From: JAFGUF01 sp040883315 | GTDB taxonomy: Bacteria > Bacillota > Clostridia > Christensenellales > UMGS416 | Assembly: GCA_040883315.1 (NCBI GenBank) | Contig: JBFLKU010000011.1 | Span: 62,001-126,000, forward strand | Length of the DNA stretch: 64,000 nt | Direction of reading: 5' to 3' | Position numbers and translations under genes: made by a program | The notes under the pieces: model-generated | What the model saw: only the letters and a program-made list of their open reading frames with translations | What the model was told of the DNA's origin: nothing | Database searches by the model: none | In this document: positions 8,781 to 17,097 of the stretch, piece after piece | Layout: each line of letters opens with the position of its first letter | Numbering within the stretch: position 1 is the first letter of the stretch

Positions 8781-9842
8781 CTATCTGTTTTTCAATATAT
8801 TCAAATTCTTATCAATTTTTTCTTTAGTTTCTTCCGCTTTTTCCTGCCATACTATGTAGGATTCATCCCATGATGAATATTTTTCATCCCCTCTTTTATC
8901 CTTCATATCATAGTTTTGCACCAGATAGCTGCCTAGGTAATCCGAAAATTTCTCAGCACCATACACATTGAAGTGATTTGCATTGTAAAAATCTCTTTCA
9001 AAATCTATATTCATTGCTTGATACAAATCATTGAAATCCAAATATTCATATCCATTCTCATTTGCAAGGCTTGCCATATAGTTATGCTTCATTTTATTGT
9101 CTTCTGTGGCTATATAGGGGCATGTGATAAAGAGCACATTCACTTCATTTTCTGTGCAGTATTCCATCAATTCTTGCAGCTCTATTTCTGCACTCTCAGG
9201 GATAGGTTTTGTGTCTGCTATGCCTGAAAAATTAATAGGCTCAAATAAATCCACCGCCTCAACAAATAAATATCCCTTATATGTTGACGGGCTTTCAAAA
9301 TTGAAATATTTGAAATCACCTTTTTCTACTCCGTCTTCGCCTAGTATTGTAGAGTGATATTTGCTGATGTCAAAATAATAGTCTATTCTCTGGCTTTTGT
9401 CCTGCACCATTTCATTAATTGCCCTAAACCTAGTCATAGAATATTTCATATTGTCTACAACATTTCTTATTCTAGGCTCTGTCAGCAGTGTTTCTGTTTC
9501 CACCATAAACATAGTAGTATCCACTATAAACAATGCATCTTTTTGTGTTTTTCTTGCTTCTTCTATAATGTATTTAACAGATGCTACAGGTTGTGCATTA
9601 GTGGAAAGAGGATACACAGCTATTCCGTATTCATTCCATAAATATGGTGCAGCAATCAAGGGAGACACAGAGCTTGGCCCTATCATTATTGCATCTATTG
9701 TATCTTTGTCCTCGGCATAAAACCCCGCATATCTTATTTTCATGTCACTATCCGGTCTCACTATGTAGGATATGCTTCCTAGAAGCACAGAGAAGATGCA
9801 CAAAAATGCTATTAATTTAATTATAAACTTTATCTTTTTCAT
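8781..9842 (-). CDS. DltD/SGNH-like membrane-anchored protein, acyltransfer partner
   Basis: The 353-residue protein has an N-terminal membrane anchor (residues about 5-27) and an extracytoplasmic SGNH-like domain. AIMIGPSSVSP (about 52-62) occupies the position of the catalytic serine block and NHFNVYGAEKF near 290-300 that of the catalytic Asp/His block. The layout resembles DltD and AlgJ/AlgX-type proteins, which receive or finish acyl transfer outside the membrane together with an MBOAT protein. It is the last gene of FkbH-ACP-MBOAT-DltD-like, 15 bp after the MBOAT gene. The acyl group and the acceptor are not known. Confidence 0.75.
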   Translation of the reverse strand: MKKIKFIIKLIAFLCIFSVLLGSISYIVRPDSDMKIRYAGFYAEDKDTIDAIMIGPSSVSPLIAAPYLWNEYGIAVYPLSTNAQPVASVKYIIEEARKTQKDALFIVDTTMFMVETETLLTEPRIRNVVDNMKYSMTRFRAINEMVQDKSQRIDYYFDISKYHSTILGEDGVEKGDFKYFNFESPSTYKGYLFVEAVDLFEPINFSGIADTKPIPESAEIELQELMEYCTENEVNVLFITCPYIATEDNKMKHNYMASLANENGYEYLDFNDLYQAMNIDFERDFYNANHFNVYGAEKFSDYLGSYLVQNYDMKDKRGDEKYSSWDESYIVWQEKAEETKEKIDKNLNILKNR

Positions 9843-9857
9843 ATATCTCTCCTTCCT

Positions 9858-11288
9858 CTAGAATCCCATGTAGATAAACTCTACAGGGTCATATCCCGGC
9901 CCATAGTGACCAAATAAAATTATTATAAATATCAAGACCATATATACTGTCCACATTATAGGCTGCCTCATCTTTGTAAACCCATCCAGGAATTTATCCG
10001 TTTTAAGCTCTATTAAATGAGATAATATAGTCATCACTATTCCAAGTGAAAATATTACATAAAAGTCTTTTGTCAAAACCAGCTCATTTGTCCATGTTGC
10101 AAAATTGAAGATATATTTTCCTATTATTGCAAATCCATCACCTGCGCTAGGTACTCTCATAAATAAAAATACTATAATATTTATTATCATCAGTCCAGCA
10201 AACGACACTGAATTAAAAATAACTTTTGGCATTTTCTTTTTCAGTTTTTTTCTTTTTCGTGAAATCAATGCATCAATAGCCACTAGTGTTCCCATCAAAA
10301 AGCCAAACATCAGATATGCCGATGTGCCGCCATGCCACACGCCAATCAATGTGAATGTAACCAATGCAGGAATAATAGATGCCAGCTTGCCAAGCGATCT
10401 TAGCAAAAACTGCAGCGGCGAAAACACATAGTCCAATAGCCAGCTTGTCAGCGATATGTGCCATTTGCGCCAAAATTCCGGTATGCTAAATGAGAAAAAC
10501 GGAGCTTTGAAATTGTGTTTTATCTCATATCCTAGCATTTTGGATACACCGACCGATATGTCTGTATATGCCGAAAAGTCCAGATACAGCTGAATCAAAA
10601 AGCCGAATGCAATCAAAACCCATGCCAGCCCGCTGCCGGCAGTATCTATTTCACTGTAGTATGGAGCTATCAGAGATGCCAGCCTGTCTGCAAACACTAT
10701 CTTTTTGAAAAATCCCCATGCTACAAGCACTAGTCCCTTATTTATGATATTTGTATTCGTCTTCTTCTCTTTTTCTATCTGCGGAATAAAATCTACAGCT
10801 CTTGTTATAGGACCCATAGATACTTCCGGAAAATATACAACATAAATCAGAAATTTATCAAAGCCTTTAACCGGCTCTATTGTTTTGTTGTTCACATCTA
10901 TCAGATAGCTTACGCTTTTGAACATATAGTATGAAAAGCCCAAAGGAAATAGAATCATTATATCCACTCCATCTGCGCTTATTATTGCATTTATAATTCC
11001 ATCTAATATATGGTATCTGAATACAAAAAACAGCAGTATGCTGAAGCCTACCGATGCAAGCAATATTGCTCTTCTTTTGCCGCCTTCTTTTTTGGCAATG
11101 ATTTTTGCCATAAAAAAATTAAATAATGCATATATAACTATAAATATAGGTGCCCACGTTTTCCACCAGAAGTAAAAAACCAAAGATGCCGCTATCAGAA
11201 AATAGTGCTTTGCCTTCTGAGGCACAGCTGCATATATCGCCAAGACTATCGCGACAAATAAAATAAAAGTCAATGATGTAAAGGTCAT
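9858..11288 (-). CDS. MBOAT-family membrane O-acyltransferase (AlgI/DltB type)
   Basis: The 476-residue polytopic membrane protein has about ten or eleven hydrophobic segments. Family signatures are YFPEVSMGPITRAVDFIPQ in the middle, LYLDFSAYTDISVGVSKMLG, FWRKWHISLTSWLLDYVF, and the invariant histidine in LIGVWHGGTSAYLMFG. MBOAT proteins of this branch move acyl groups across or at the membrane onto alginate, cellulose or teichoic acids. The neighbouring acyl carrier protein (11318-11560) should supply the acyl thioester as DltC does for DltB. It starts with ATG at 11288, 29 bp after the ACP gene. Confidence 0.93.
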   Translation of the reverse strand: MTFTSLTFILFVAIVLAIYAAVPQKAKHYFLIAASLVFYFWWKTWAPIFIVIYALFNFFMAKIIAKKEGGKRRAILLASVGFSILLFFVFRYHILDGIINAIISADGVDIMILFPLGFSYYMFKSVSYLIDVNNKTIEPVKGFDKFLIYVVYFPEVSMGPITRAVDFIPQIEKEKKTNTNIINKGLVLVAWGFFKKIVFADRLASLIAPYYSEIDTAGSGLAWVLIAFGFLIQLYLDFSAYTDISVGVSKMLGYEIKHNFKAPFFSFSIPEFWRKWHISLTSWLLDYVFSPLQFLLRSLGKLASIIPALVTFTLIGVWHGGTSAYLMFGFLMGTLVAIDALISRKRKKLKKKMPKVIFNSVSFAGLMIINIIVFLFMRVPSAGDGFAIIGKYIFNFATWTNELVLTKDFYVIFSLGIVMTILSHLIELKTDKFLDGFTKMRQPIMWTVYMVLIFIIILFGHYGPGYDPVEFIYMGF

Positions 11289-11317
11289 GTTGCCTCCAAA
11301 ATCTATCTATTAATACT

Positions 11318-11560
11318 TTAAGAAACTTTGCTTAAAATAGCATCTACCATATTACCAACGTTTTTAAAGCCTGTTGCTTCGTTCATGGCAAATCTTATAT
11401 TAAAATGCTTTTCTATTGATGTGATGACATTGATGTGCTCTAGTGAATCCCAGTCTTCAATATCATCTGCTACAGTATTGTCCGTGATAATAATATTTTC
11501 ATCATCAAATATATCTCTCAAAATATCTTGTACTTGGTTTAGTATATCTGCTCTTGTCAT
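11318..11560 (-). CDS. Acyl carrier protein, dedicated to the MBOAT cluster
   Basis: This is an 80-residue carrier protein. The phosphopantetheine serine is S39 within DWDSLEHIN, in the standard place at the start of helix 2. The protein is acidic and lacks membrane segments. It differs from housekeeping AcpP in the residues around the site and sits between an FkbH-like loading protein and an MBOAT acyltransferase, so it is most likely a dedicated carrier, analogous to DltC. Its ATG follows the FkbH stop codon directly (TAG-ATG), which suggests coupled translation and matched amounts. Confidence 0.92.
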   Translation of the reverse strand: MTRADILNQVQDILRDIFDDENIIITDNTVADDIEDWDSLEHINVITSIEKHFNIRFAMNEATGFKNVGNMVDAILSKVS

Positions 11561-13342
11561 CTAATTTTCCACCTTTATCACTTTGTTTTTGTTTTCATAC
11601 TCTGCTATGTTCATCTCCCATATAGAGTCTTCATTTTCTTGCGGGATTTTTGCAAAGCCAAATTTGCTATAGAACTCTGCCACCATGCTGTTTTTTGCCG
11701 TTTTATAATAGTAGCCTTTTATTTTTTCTATTCCCTTTTCTTTGGCTCTTTTCATCACTTCATCCATCATGGCAAATTCCATGTCTCTTTTCAGCACCCT
11801 GCAGCTCATCAGCCAAAGCTCCATGTGCAGTGTTGCATCTTCCTGTTTTCCTATCACAACAGTTATTATGCCGTTATCACCAAATTTATCTGCCAGCTTT
11901 CCATATAGTGCAATGTGATTTTCTGATTCCATCACATCCTTTATTTCCTGCTCCTGATATCTTTTTGTCGTCAAATTAAATTGATTAGATTTATTAGTCA
12001 GCTGTGTTATTCTCGGCAGATATATCTTTTCAAATTCCTTTATCTCTGCTTTCATATCCAGCGACAGCAGGTAGTCTTCATAGTTTTCAAAGCTTTTATT
12101 CAGCTTTGCTCTTTTTGCGTTCGCCGCATACATATCATTGCGCTTAATATCATCATCGGAAAAATTTGTGACCTCAAAATATCCGTTTTTATCAATTATT
12201 TTTATATAGTTTTCCACACTATCTATTTCAGGTACTGCAATTCCCTCTATCTGTGCTTCCACTATCCCTCTCTCCACAGGGTTGTCATCCACAAAAACCA
12301 AGCTTTCAGGCAGAATATTGAGCTCTTGCGCTATCTCTACTATATTTCTGTCTTTGTTCTCCCAGTTTGCTTTAATTATTATAAAATCCTCCGGCTTCAA
12401 GTGTCCCTCCGGATGGTTTAATCCTATCAACGCATTTTCATGGTCATTTTTTGAATTAACACATAGCAGCACTCCTAGGTCCTTATGCTGCTTTGCATAT
12501 TCCTGAAATTCGTAATAGACCTGCCCCATAGATGTCTCTTTGCCTATGGCTATTCCTTCTGCTCCATCGTCGCCTACTACGCCGCCCCATAGTGTATTGT
12601 CCAAATCCAAAACCAATGCTTTTTTGTTTTTTCCATAGATTGATTTTATTATGTTAGACACATTAAAAGAAAGATACGGTATCGCAGGCACTGCCATTGA
12701 GTATTTATACATATGCCAAAAGAATGTGTCCGACCACTTTTCCAGTCCATATGATGCAGACAAATAATTAATATCATTTATAAAAAAATTGCTGTGTTCA
12801 TTTGCATATTCATAAAACAAATTGTTAAGCCTGCTCAGATAGTTTGTTCTGCCGTGAACATCCCACGCATCTTTATTGCCCATCAGCCTATAGAAAGGCA
12901 TCTCGAAATTGTTTTGTATTATAGTGCAGTTGAATCTTTCATTCAGCTTTTCCCACATAGTAATAAAATACTCATTCTGCTCCTGAAGCATAATATCTAT
13001 TTCCTGTTTATTCATTTTTACCGTGGGATAGTTTGCTATGTTTCTGTTGCTGGTATGTATGTATATGATATCTGGTTTAAATTCATCCAGCTCTTCATTG
13101 CTGAAAATAGCATCCTGCCAAAATTGTCCGAATTCCGATTGATAAAATTTCGGTCGTATTCCATTGTTCAGCAAAAACAGCTCCAAAACATCCACGATGT
13201 TATCGGTGGTAGACCCTCCCAGAACAGCGATATTCTTATCTATAAAAGAGCTGGTATCGCTCTCTAATATTTCTCTTTTTATGCGCTTTTTTTTCTGCAA
13301 TATTTTATCCCCATCAAAGGGATATTTTAATAATTGGTGCAT
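11561..13342 (-). CDS. FkbH-like protein: SGNH-like, HAD (IIIC) and GNAT domains
   Basis: FkbH-type proteins take a phosphoglyceryl group (from 1,3-bisphosphoglycerate in characterised pathways), load it on a carrier protein and remove the phosphate. In this 593-residue protein, residues about 35-200 form an SGNH-like N-terminal domain (NIAVLGGSTTDN), residues about 240-400 form the HAD domain with VLDLDNTLWGGVVGDDG, and the C-terminal 170 residues form an acetyltransferase-like domain ending with AEFYSKFGFAKI. The start ATG at 13342 with AAAGGT nine bases upstream is chosen. The longer frame to 13474 would run through the promoter. It is the first gene of the ACP-MBOAT-DltD-like operon. Confidence 0.88.
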   Translation of the reverse strand: MHQLLKYPFDGDKILQKKKRIKREILESDTSSFIDKNIAVLGGSTTDNIVDVLELFLLNNGIRPKFYQSEFGQFWQDAIFSNEELDEFKPDIIYIHTSNRNIANYPTVKMNKQEIDIMLQEQNEYFITMWEKLNERFNCTIIQNNFEMPFYRLMGNKDAWDVHGRTNYLSRLNNLFYEYANEHSNFFINDINYLSASYGLEKWSDTFFWHMYKYSMAVPAIPYLSFNVSNIIKSIYGKNKKALVLDLDNTLWGGVVGDDGAEGIAIGKETSMGQVYYEFQEYAKQHKDLGVLLCVNSKNDHENALIGLNHPEGHLKPEDFIIIKANWENKDRNIVEIAQELNILPESLVFVDDNPVERGIVEAQIEGIAVPEIDSVENYIKIIDKNGYFEVTNFSDDDIKRNDMYAANAKRAKLNKSFENYEDYLLSLDMKAEIKEFEKIYLPRITQLTNKSNQFNLTTKRYQEQEIKDVMESENHIALYGKLADKFGDNGIITVVIGKQEDATLHMELWLMSCRVLKRDMEFAMMDEVMKRAKEKGIEKIKGYYYKTAKNSMVAEFYSKFGFAKIPQENEDSIWEMNIAEYENKNKVIKVEN

Positions 13343-13391
13343 TATATTATACCTTTCATTTTGCAGTGCATATCTATAAAATTGCACTTGT

Positions 13392-13420
13392 ATAGTAGCA
13401 TATGGACTATTTTTAGTCAA
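13392..13420 (-). promoter_or_regulatory. Promoter of the FkbH-ACP-MBOAT-DltD-like operon
   Basis: On the minus strand TTGACT (13420-13415) and TACTAT (13397-13392) are separated by exactly 17 bases, about 50 bases upstream of the ATG at 13342. Confidence 0.75.
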
Positions 13421-13459
13421 CTGCTGCACAAGTGTATGCATCATATAATTCAGTGAACA

Positions 13460-13484
13460 AAAAAAGGGCTGCATAGCAACCCTT
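13460..13484 (-). terminator. Intrinsic terminator of the lipoprotein gene
   Basis: On the minus strand AAGGGTTGC and GCAGCCCTT pair (one G-T pair, loop TAT), followed by a T-run. The downstream flank contains a 14-bp sequence (13444-13457) that recurs at 22261-22274 beside another terminator. Confidence 0.85.
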
Positions 13485-13501
13485 GTTGTGCTTAAATATT
13501 T

Positions 13502-14071
13502 TTATTGAAGTACTCCGTTTGCTCCGTAGTAGCTGAAACCTGATACTTTGCCATCTGTAAAATCAAAATACAGTCTTTGGCTCATAGTGTCATCTATGTT
13601 TCCAGACACAACATAAACATAGCTATTGCCCTGTTCAAATCCTGCATCGCCGTATGCTGCCTTCACCTCATCAATTGTGGAACCTATGCCTACGCCTCTG
13701 CTTGTTTTGTAGTCACCGCCGAATATATATATTTCATTTATTAGGTCTGTATCACCATCAGGATATGTGTACACTGTAGCAAAGCTATATACAAACTGCT
13801 TGTCTTCGCCTACAAACGCACAGCTAGGTGCTACTATCTCTTCATACTCTGTACCAAACAAATTAAGAAGGGGTTTTACGTCTGTGCTTATTGGATATGT
13901 TGTTCCATTGTGCACAAAGGTCATATCTTTTTCATTGAATGTGCCTGTGGGCATTTCAAACTGTGCTGCAGGAGCTGCTGTTGCTTCTTCTGGCGGAGCT
14001 TCTTTGCTAGTACATGATATCATGCCAAAAGCAAACGCTGCTATTATTAAAAACATTATTATTTTTTTCAT
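13502..14071 (-). CDS. Small lipoprotein of unknown function
   Basis: The 189-residue protein has a lipoprotein signal peptide: two lysines, a hydrophobic stretch and the lipobox GMISC with Cys20 as the lipidation site. A short Ala/Pro/Glu linker follows, then a compact domain of about 150 residues with mixed strands (for example GTTYPISTDVKPLLNLFG and GVGIGSTIDEVKAAYGD). The second piece, a conserved-looking GSTIDEV-AYGD pattern, resembles small exported domains seen repeatedly in clostridial lipoproteins, but I cannot name a family. The start is supported by AGGAG nine bases upstream. It lies 34 bp after the L,D-transpeptidase gene and may share its transcript. Confidence 0.82.
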   Translation of the reverse strand: MKKIIMFLIIAAFAFGMISCTSKEAPPEEATAAPAAQFEMPTGTFNEKDMTFVHNGTTYPISTDVKPLLNLFGTEYEEIVAPSCAFVGEDKQFVYSFATVYTYPDGDTDLINEIYIFGGDYKTSRGVGIGSTIDEVKAAYGDAGFEQGNSYVYVVSGNIDDTMSQRLYFDFTDGKVSGFSYYGANGVLQ

Positions 14072-14105
14072 ATTTTTCTCCTATTCACTTATTTAAGGTT
14101 TAAGA

Positions 14106-15239
14106 TTAATTTCCCGGCTTGCCTGGATCCGTTGGATCCCATCTTGGATAGTCAGGATCGATAGCTGGTTTTCCCGGATAAACTACCAAATCGCTTTCTT
14201 CCACTATCTCTATTATCGTTCCTGCGGGGCAATTATAGTATACCCATTCTGCTGCCTCCACAGTTGTTCTTATGCATCCGCTTGTTGCTTTTGTGCCAAT
14301 GTCTTCATATGAGTTGGTATACATGTTTCCGGAGTTTTTGCCGTCGTATAATGACCCGTGCATATATAGCCCTGCTGTAAATCTGCAGTAGTACGGCGAA
14401 TATGCCCCTGTTCCCCAGTCTTTCCACGGGCCTTTGGAGCTGATTTCCCAAACTCCCACGGTTGTCATTCTGTCCGATGTGCCCAGTGCACACGGGAATG
14501 TATGCAGAAGAATAGTATATTCTCCGTTTTCATCATATGTAAACACGGAAAACGCAAAAGACGATTTATCTACCAGCAAATAATATTTATTTTTCACTGG
14601 TGAAAAAGGTATCTCTTCGCCATCTACCGGCAGCACCTCGTATGAGTAGACATCGATTATCTCATCATCCTGTGCTCCTGTTTCTCCGTTGTCTTTATAT
14701 ACATAAAGTATCACTTTGCCGCTCGTAAAGTTTGGCACCTGCCAGTTTGTTATTTCTGTCCAAAGTATATCTTTTTGCACTTCATCATATTTGCTGTTGT
14801 ATACTGCCAGCACATAGTAGCTGGCATCTGCATACTCTCTCCAGCTGACAGATGATATCTCTGCTGTCACCTCTACCGTCAGCTTATCTTCTGTAAGCCT
14901 TATGGTTGAAGGATCCGGCAGCGTCTGCAGCTCATCTATATCTGGAATATATGCTTTTTTTGTAGGTGCTGGTGTGCTGGTAGCTATACTTTCAGGAGAA
15001 GCTGTTGCCTCTTCCGAAGTGTATTCAGGCACAGGTGTGCTTTCATCTAATATTTTTTCTGTAGGATTATTGAAAAGCAAAATATCTATTTTGCCTTCCT
15101 TATCCAGAATATATATACCAGCAGTAATAATACCTAACAAAATAACAATCATTACGATAGCTAAAGTTCCATGGCTCTTTTGGCTTTTGCTCGCCTTGGC
15201 AGTCTGTCTGCTATCTCTTCTGTTGCTCGGTGTTCTCAC
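14106..15239 (-). CDS. Membrane-anchored L,D-transpeptidase (YkuD domain)
   Basis: L,D-transpeptidases form 3-3 peptidoglycan cross-links or attach proteins to the wall. The 377-residue protein has a basic cytoplasmic tail of about 25 residues, one membrane segment (about 26-46), a Ser/Thr/Pro/Glu-rich linker, a domain of unknown fold, and a C-terminal YkuD catalytic domain. MHGSLYD carries the conserved histidine and ATSGCIR the catalytic cysteine (about residue 322). The start codon is GTG at 15239 with GAGGAAA upstream. The catalytic domain is extracytoplasmic. The lipoprotein gene follows closely; the exported SH3-VanX protein nearby suggests a wall-remodelling neighbourhood. Confidence 0.93.
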   Translation of the reverse strand: MRTPSNRRDSRQTAKASKSQKSHGTLAIVMIVILLGIITAGIYILDKEGKIDILLFNNPTEKILDESTPVPEYTSEEATASPESIATSTPAPTKKAYIPDIDELQTLPDPSTIRLTEDKLTVEVTAEISSVSWREYADASYYVLAVYNSKYDEVQKDILWTEITNWQVPNFTSGKVILYVYKDNGETGAQDDEIIDVYSYEVLPVDGEEIPFSPVKNKYYLLVDKSSFAFSVFTYDENGEYTILLHTFPCALGTSDRMTTVGVWEISSKGPWKDWGTGAYSPYYCRFTAGLYMHGSLYDGKNSGNMYTNSYEDIGTKATSGCIRTTVEAAEWVYYNCPAGTIIEIVEESDLVVYPGKPAIDPDYPRWDPTDPGKPGN

Positions 15240-15381
15240 TAGTTTGTTTCCTCACAATTATTTGATTTTTATCTTTGGTATTATATCACACTTAATTATC
15301 TTATGCAAAGCACATATATTTATTCAAATACCTAAAGATTTATAATAATAGCAGGTTTTATCGTGCTTAATTATTTGATAA

Positions 15382-15410
15382 TTGAATTTACGGGCACAAT
15401 AGATTATAAT
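15382..15410 (+). promoter_or_regulatory. Promoter of the lipoprotein gene at 15445
   Basis: TTGAAT (15382-15387), a 17-base spacer and a perfect TATAAT (15405-15410), 35 bases before the ATG, with GGAGGA between them. Confidence 0.8.
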
Positions 15411-15444
15411 ATCATATTAGTTATTGATATATCGGAGGAAATTA

Positions 15445-16989
15445 ATGAAAAAAATTATATATATTTTGGTATTGTTCGTTTTTATGTCTTATACCTTCTC
15501 AGGGTGCAGTTTAGTCTCTTCACCTGAGAGCACATATGAAACAATACCACCCCAAAGCACCCCTCAAGACGATGAGAACAACGAAGCCGAACGAGAAAAT
15601 AGCATTACTATAATTTCACCTGTTTTTTATACAGGAGATATAGATACATCTGCAACAGATGAAAACACTGCATATCTTCAATCAATTTTTGCTGAAAACG
15701 GATTTAACGTGATTTTTGATACAGTATACTACAGCCTAGAAAGTCCTACCTGCTACGAAGAGTATTTTTCATATCTTTCGCAAAGCCTAGCAAAAGACAA
15801 TACTCTAGCTTTTGTTCCCGGACGTAAAATATACCTGCTTTCCAGCTATGTCACTTTGCAGAATCTAGGCAAGGAAACAGAAGAATATTCACCTGCATAC
15901 TATGAATATACACAGCGCAATAAAATAATAGAAAGCAGCAATGATAATATGCTGGTTTCTTATCTATCAGATTTTGATAATTTATCTATAGCCCTTATGC
16001 TAAATTCAATAAGGGAAGAATATGACGATCAATTAGTTTCTTCATATGATTATTTAAAATTCATAAACTGGGCAAAAAAAAGAAATGACTCGTTAACTCC
16101 TTCTGCAGTTTTAACTTTTCATGATGATTTAGCCGCAAGGTCTAATATTCTTTATGATATGTTTCTTCCTCAGAAAGGATATATACCTTTGGGCAGCTAT
16201 CTCGGCACTCCATACAGCATATGCGTAGATGTGAAAAAGCCGGAAAATATTCATGATACCAGCACTCTTAATTTCTATGAAGAAATGCTGGAAAGTATCG
16301 AATCCACAGCGAATGCCAATAAAATAGTAATAAAGCATGAAAATCACTATAAAAAGAATTTTAATAATTATTCTTCCATTGTAATGCCATTGGGTGATAT
16401 TCAGTTTTACGCGAATATAGAAGACTACAATTTCTATCCTCAAAACTATTCCATGGAGATAATAAACTCGGATATGCTCTTAGAGCCTTCATATGAGAAT
16501 GTTTACTTAGCAGCGGCAGAAGGTGCAGATGTTTCATATGCTATGAGCCTGATAAACTGGATATACCGTGACCTTAATAACTATATGTCTATAAAATATG
16601 GTGAAGCCGGCGTTAATTATTTTTTCAATGATTATAACTTTATATCAATCACTGATGACGGAAAAGAATACATGGCAAACAACCCTATATCCAATATGAT
16701 AAATAGTTTAGAATTTGAATCTACAATCAACAATATGCCGATAAACTACTTGAATGAAATCAATAGCATTAAGTATTTAAAAGGTGATAATCTTTCAAAG
16801 CAATATGATAATTACCAAAGCTTAATAACTGAAAAGAACTATATATATAATTCTGTGAATAGGTTGAATGGACGCTGGGAAACTACGATCAGGACTTTAG
16901 AATTAACAACTGAAAGAAAAGTGAATTACGAGCCCGGCATGTTTAAATACGAGAACATCGACGATTTAATTGCTGAACTGACTAAATAA
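15445..16989 (+). CDS. Lipoprotein, possibly solute-binding-protein-like
   Basis: The 514-residue lipoprotein has its lipobox at FSGC (Cys21) after a typical signal peptide. A Thr/Pro/Gln/Glu-rich linker (about 30-55) leads to a large globular domain rich in Tyr, Asn and Ser. Its size and scattered features (a substrate-binding-like two-lobe length and a C-terminal helical end with LNGRWETTIRTLEL) loosely resemble extracellular solute-binding proteins of carbohydrate ABC importers, but I see no decisive motif and no transporter genes nearby. The ATG at 15445 follows GGAGGA; an upstream TTG at 15424 is rejected. It is a monocistronic unit with its own promoter and terminator. Confidence 0.85.
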   Translation: MKKIIYILVLFVFMSYTFSGCSLVSSPESTYETIPPQSTPQDDENNEAERENSITIISPVFYTGDIDTSATDENTAYLQSIFAENGFNVIFDTVYYSLESPTCYEEYFSYLSQSLAKDNTLAFVPGRKIYLLSSYVTLQNLGKETEEYSPAYYEYTQRNKIIESSNDNMLVSYLSDFDNLSIALMLNSIREEYDDQLVSSYDYLKFINWAKKRNDSLTPSAVLTFHDDLAARSNILYDMFLPQKGYIPLGSYLGTPYSICVDVKKPENIHDTSTLNFYEEMLESIESTANANKIVIKHENHYKKNFNNYSSIVMPLGDIQFYANIEDYNFYPQNYSMEIINSDMLLEPSYENVYLAAAEGADVSYAMSLINWIYRDLNNYMSIKYGEAGVNYFFNDYNFISITDDGKEYMANNPISNMINSLEFESTINNMPINYLNEINSIKYLKGDNLSKQYDNYQSLITEKNYIYNSVNRLNGRWETTIRTLELTTERKVNYEPGMFKYENIDDLIAELTK

Positions 16990-17012
16990 ATGATATATAT
17001 ATATAATATATT

Positions 17013-17043
17013 AAAAATACGCCTTCATAAGGCGTATTTTTTT
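17013..17043. terminator. Bidirectional intrinsic terminator
   Basis: A 13-bp perfect stem (AAAAATACGCCTT with AAGGCGTATTTTT, loop CAT) with T-runs on both strands lies between the convergent lipoprotein and VanX-like genes. Confidence 0.85.
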
Positions 17044-17097
17044 ATAATTAAATTTATATATAGTCTGCAATAGCTGAGACTTATATTGTCTTGCTTG

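Noticed and set aside
13343..13474. Longer FkbH reading frame with start at 13474
   Set aside because: It would span the operon promoter at 13392-13420; the ATG at 13342 has a proper ribosome site.
16991..17011. TA-dinucleotide-rich stretch after the lipoprotein gene
   Set aside because: Simple low-complexity AT sequence before a terminator; no repeat structure of interest.
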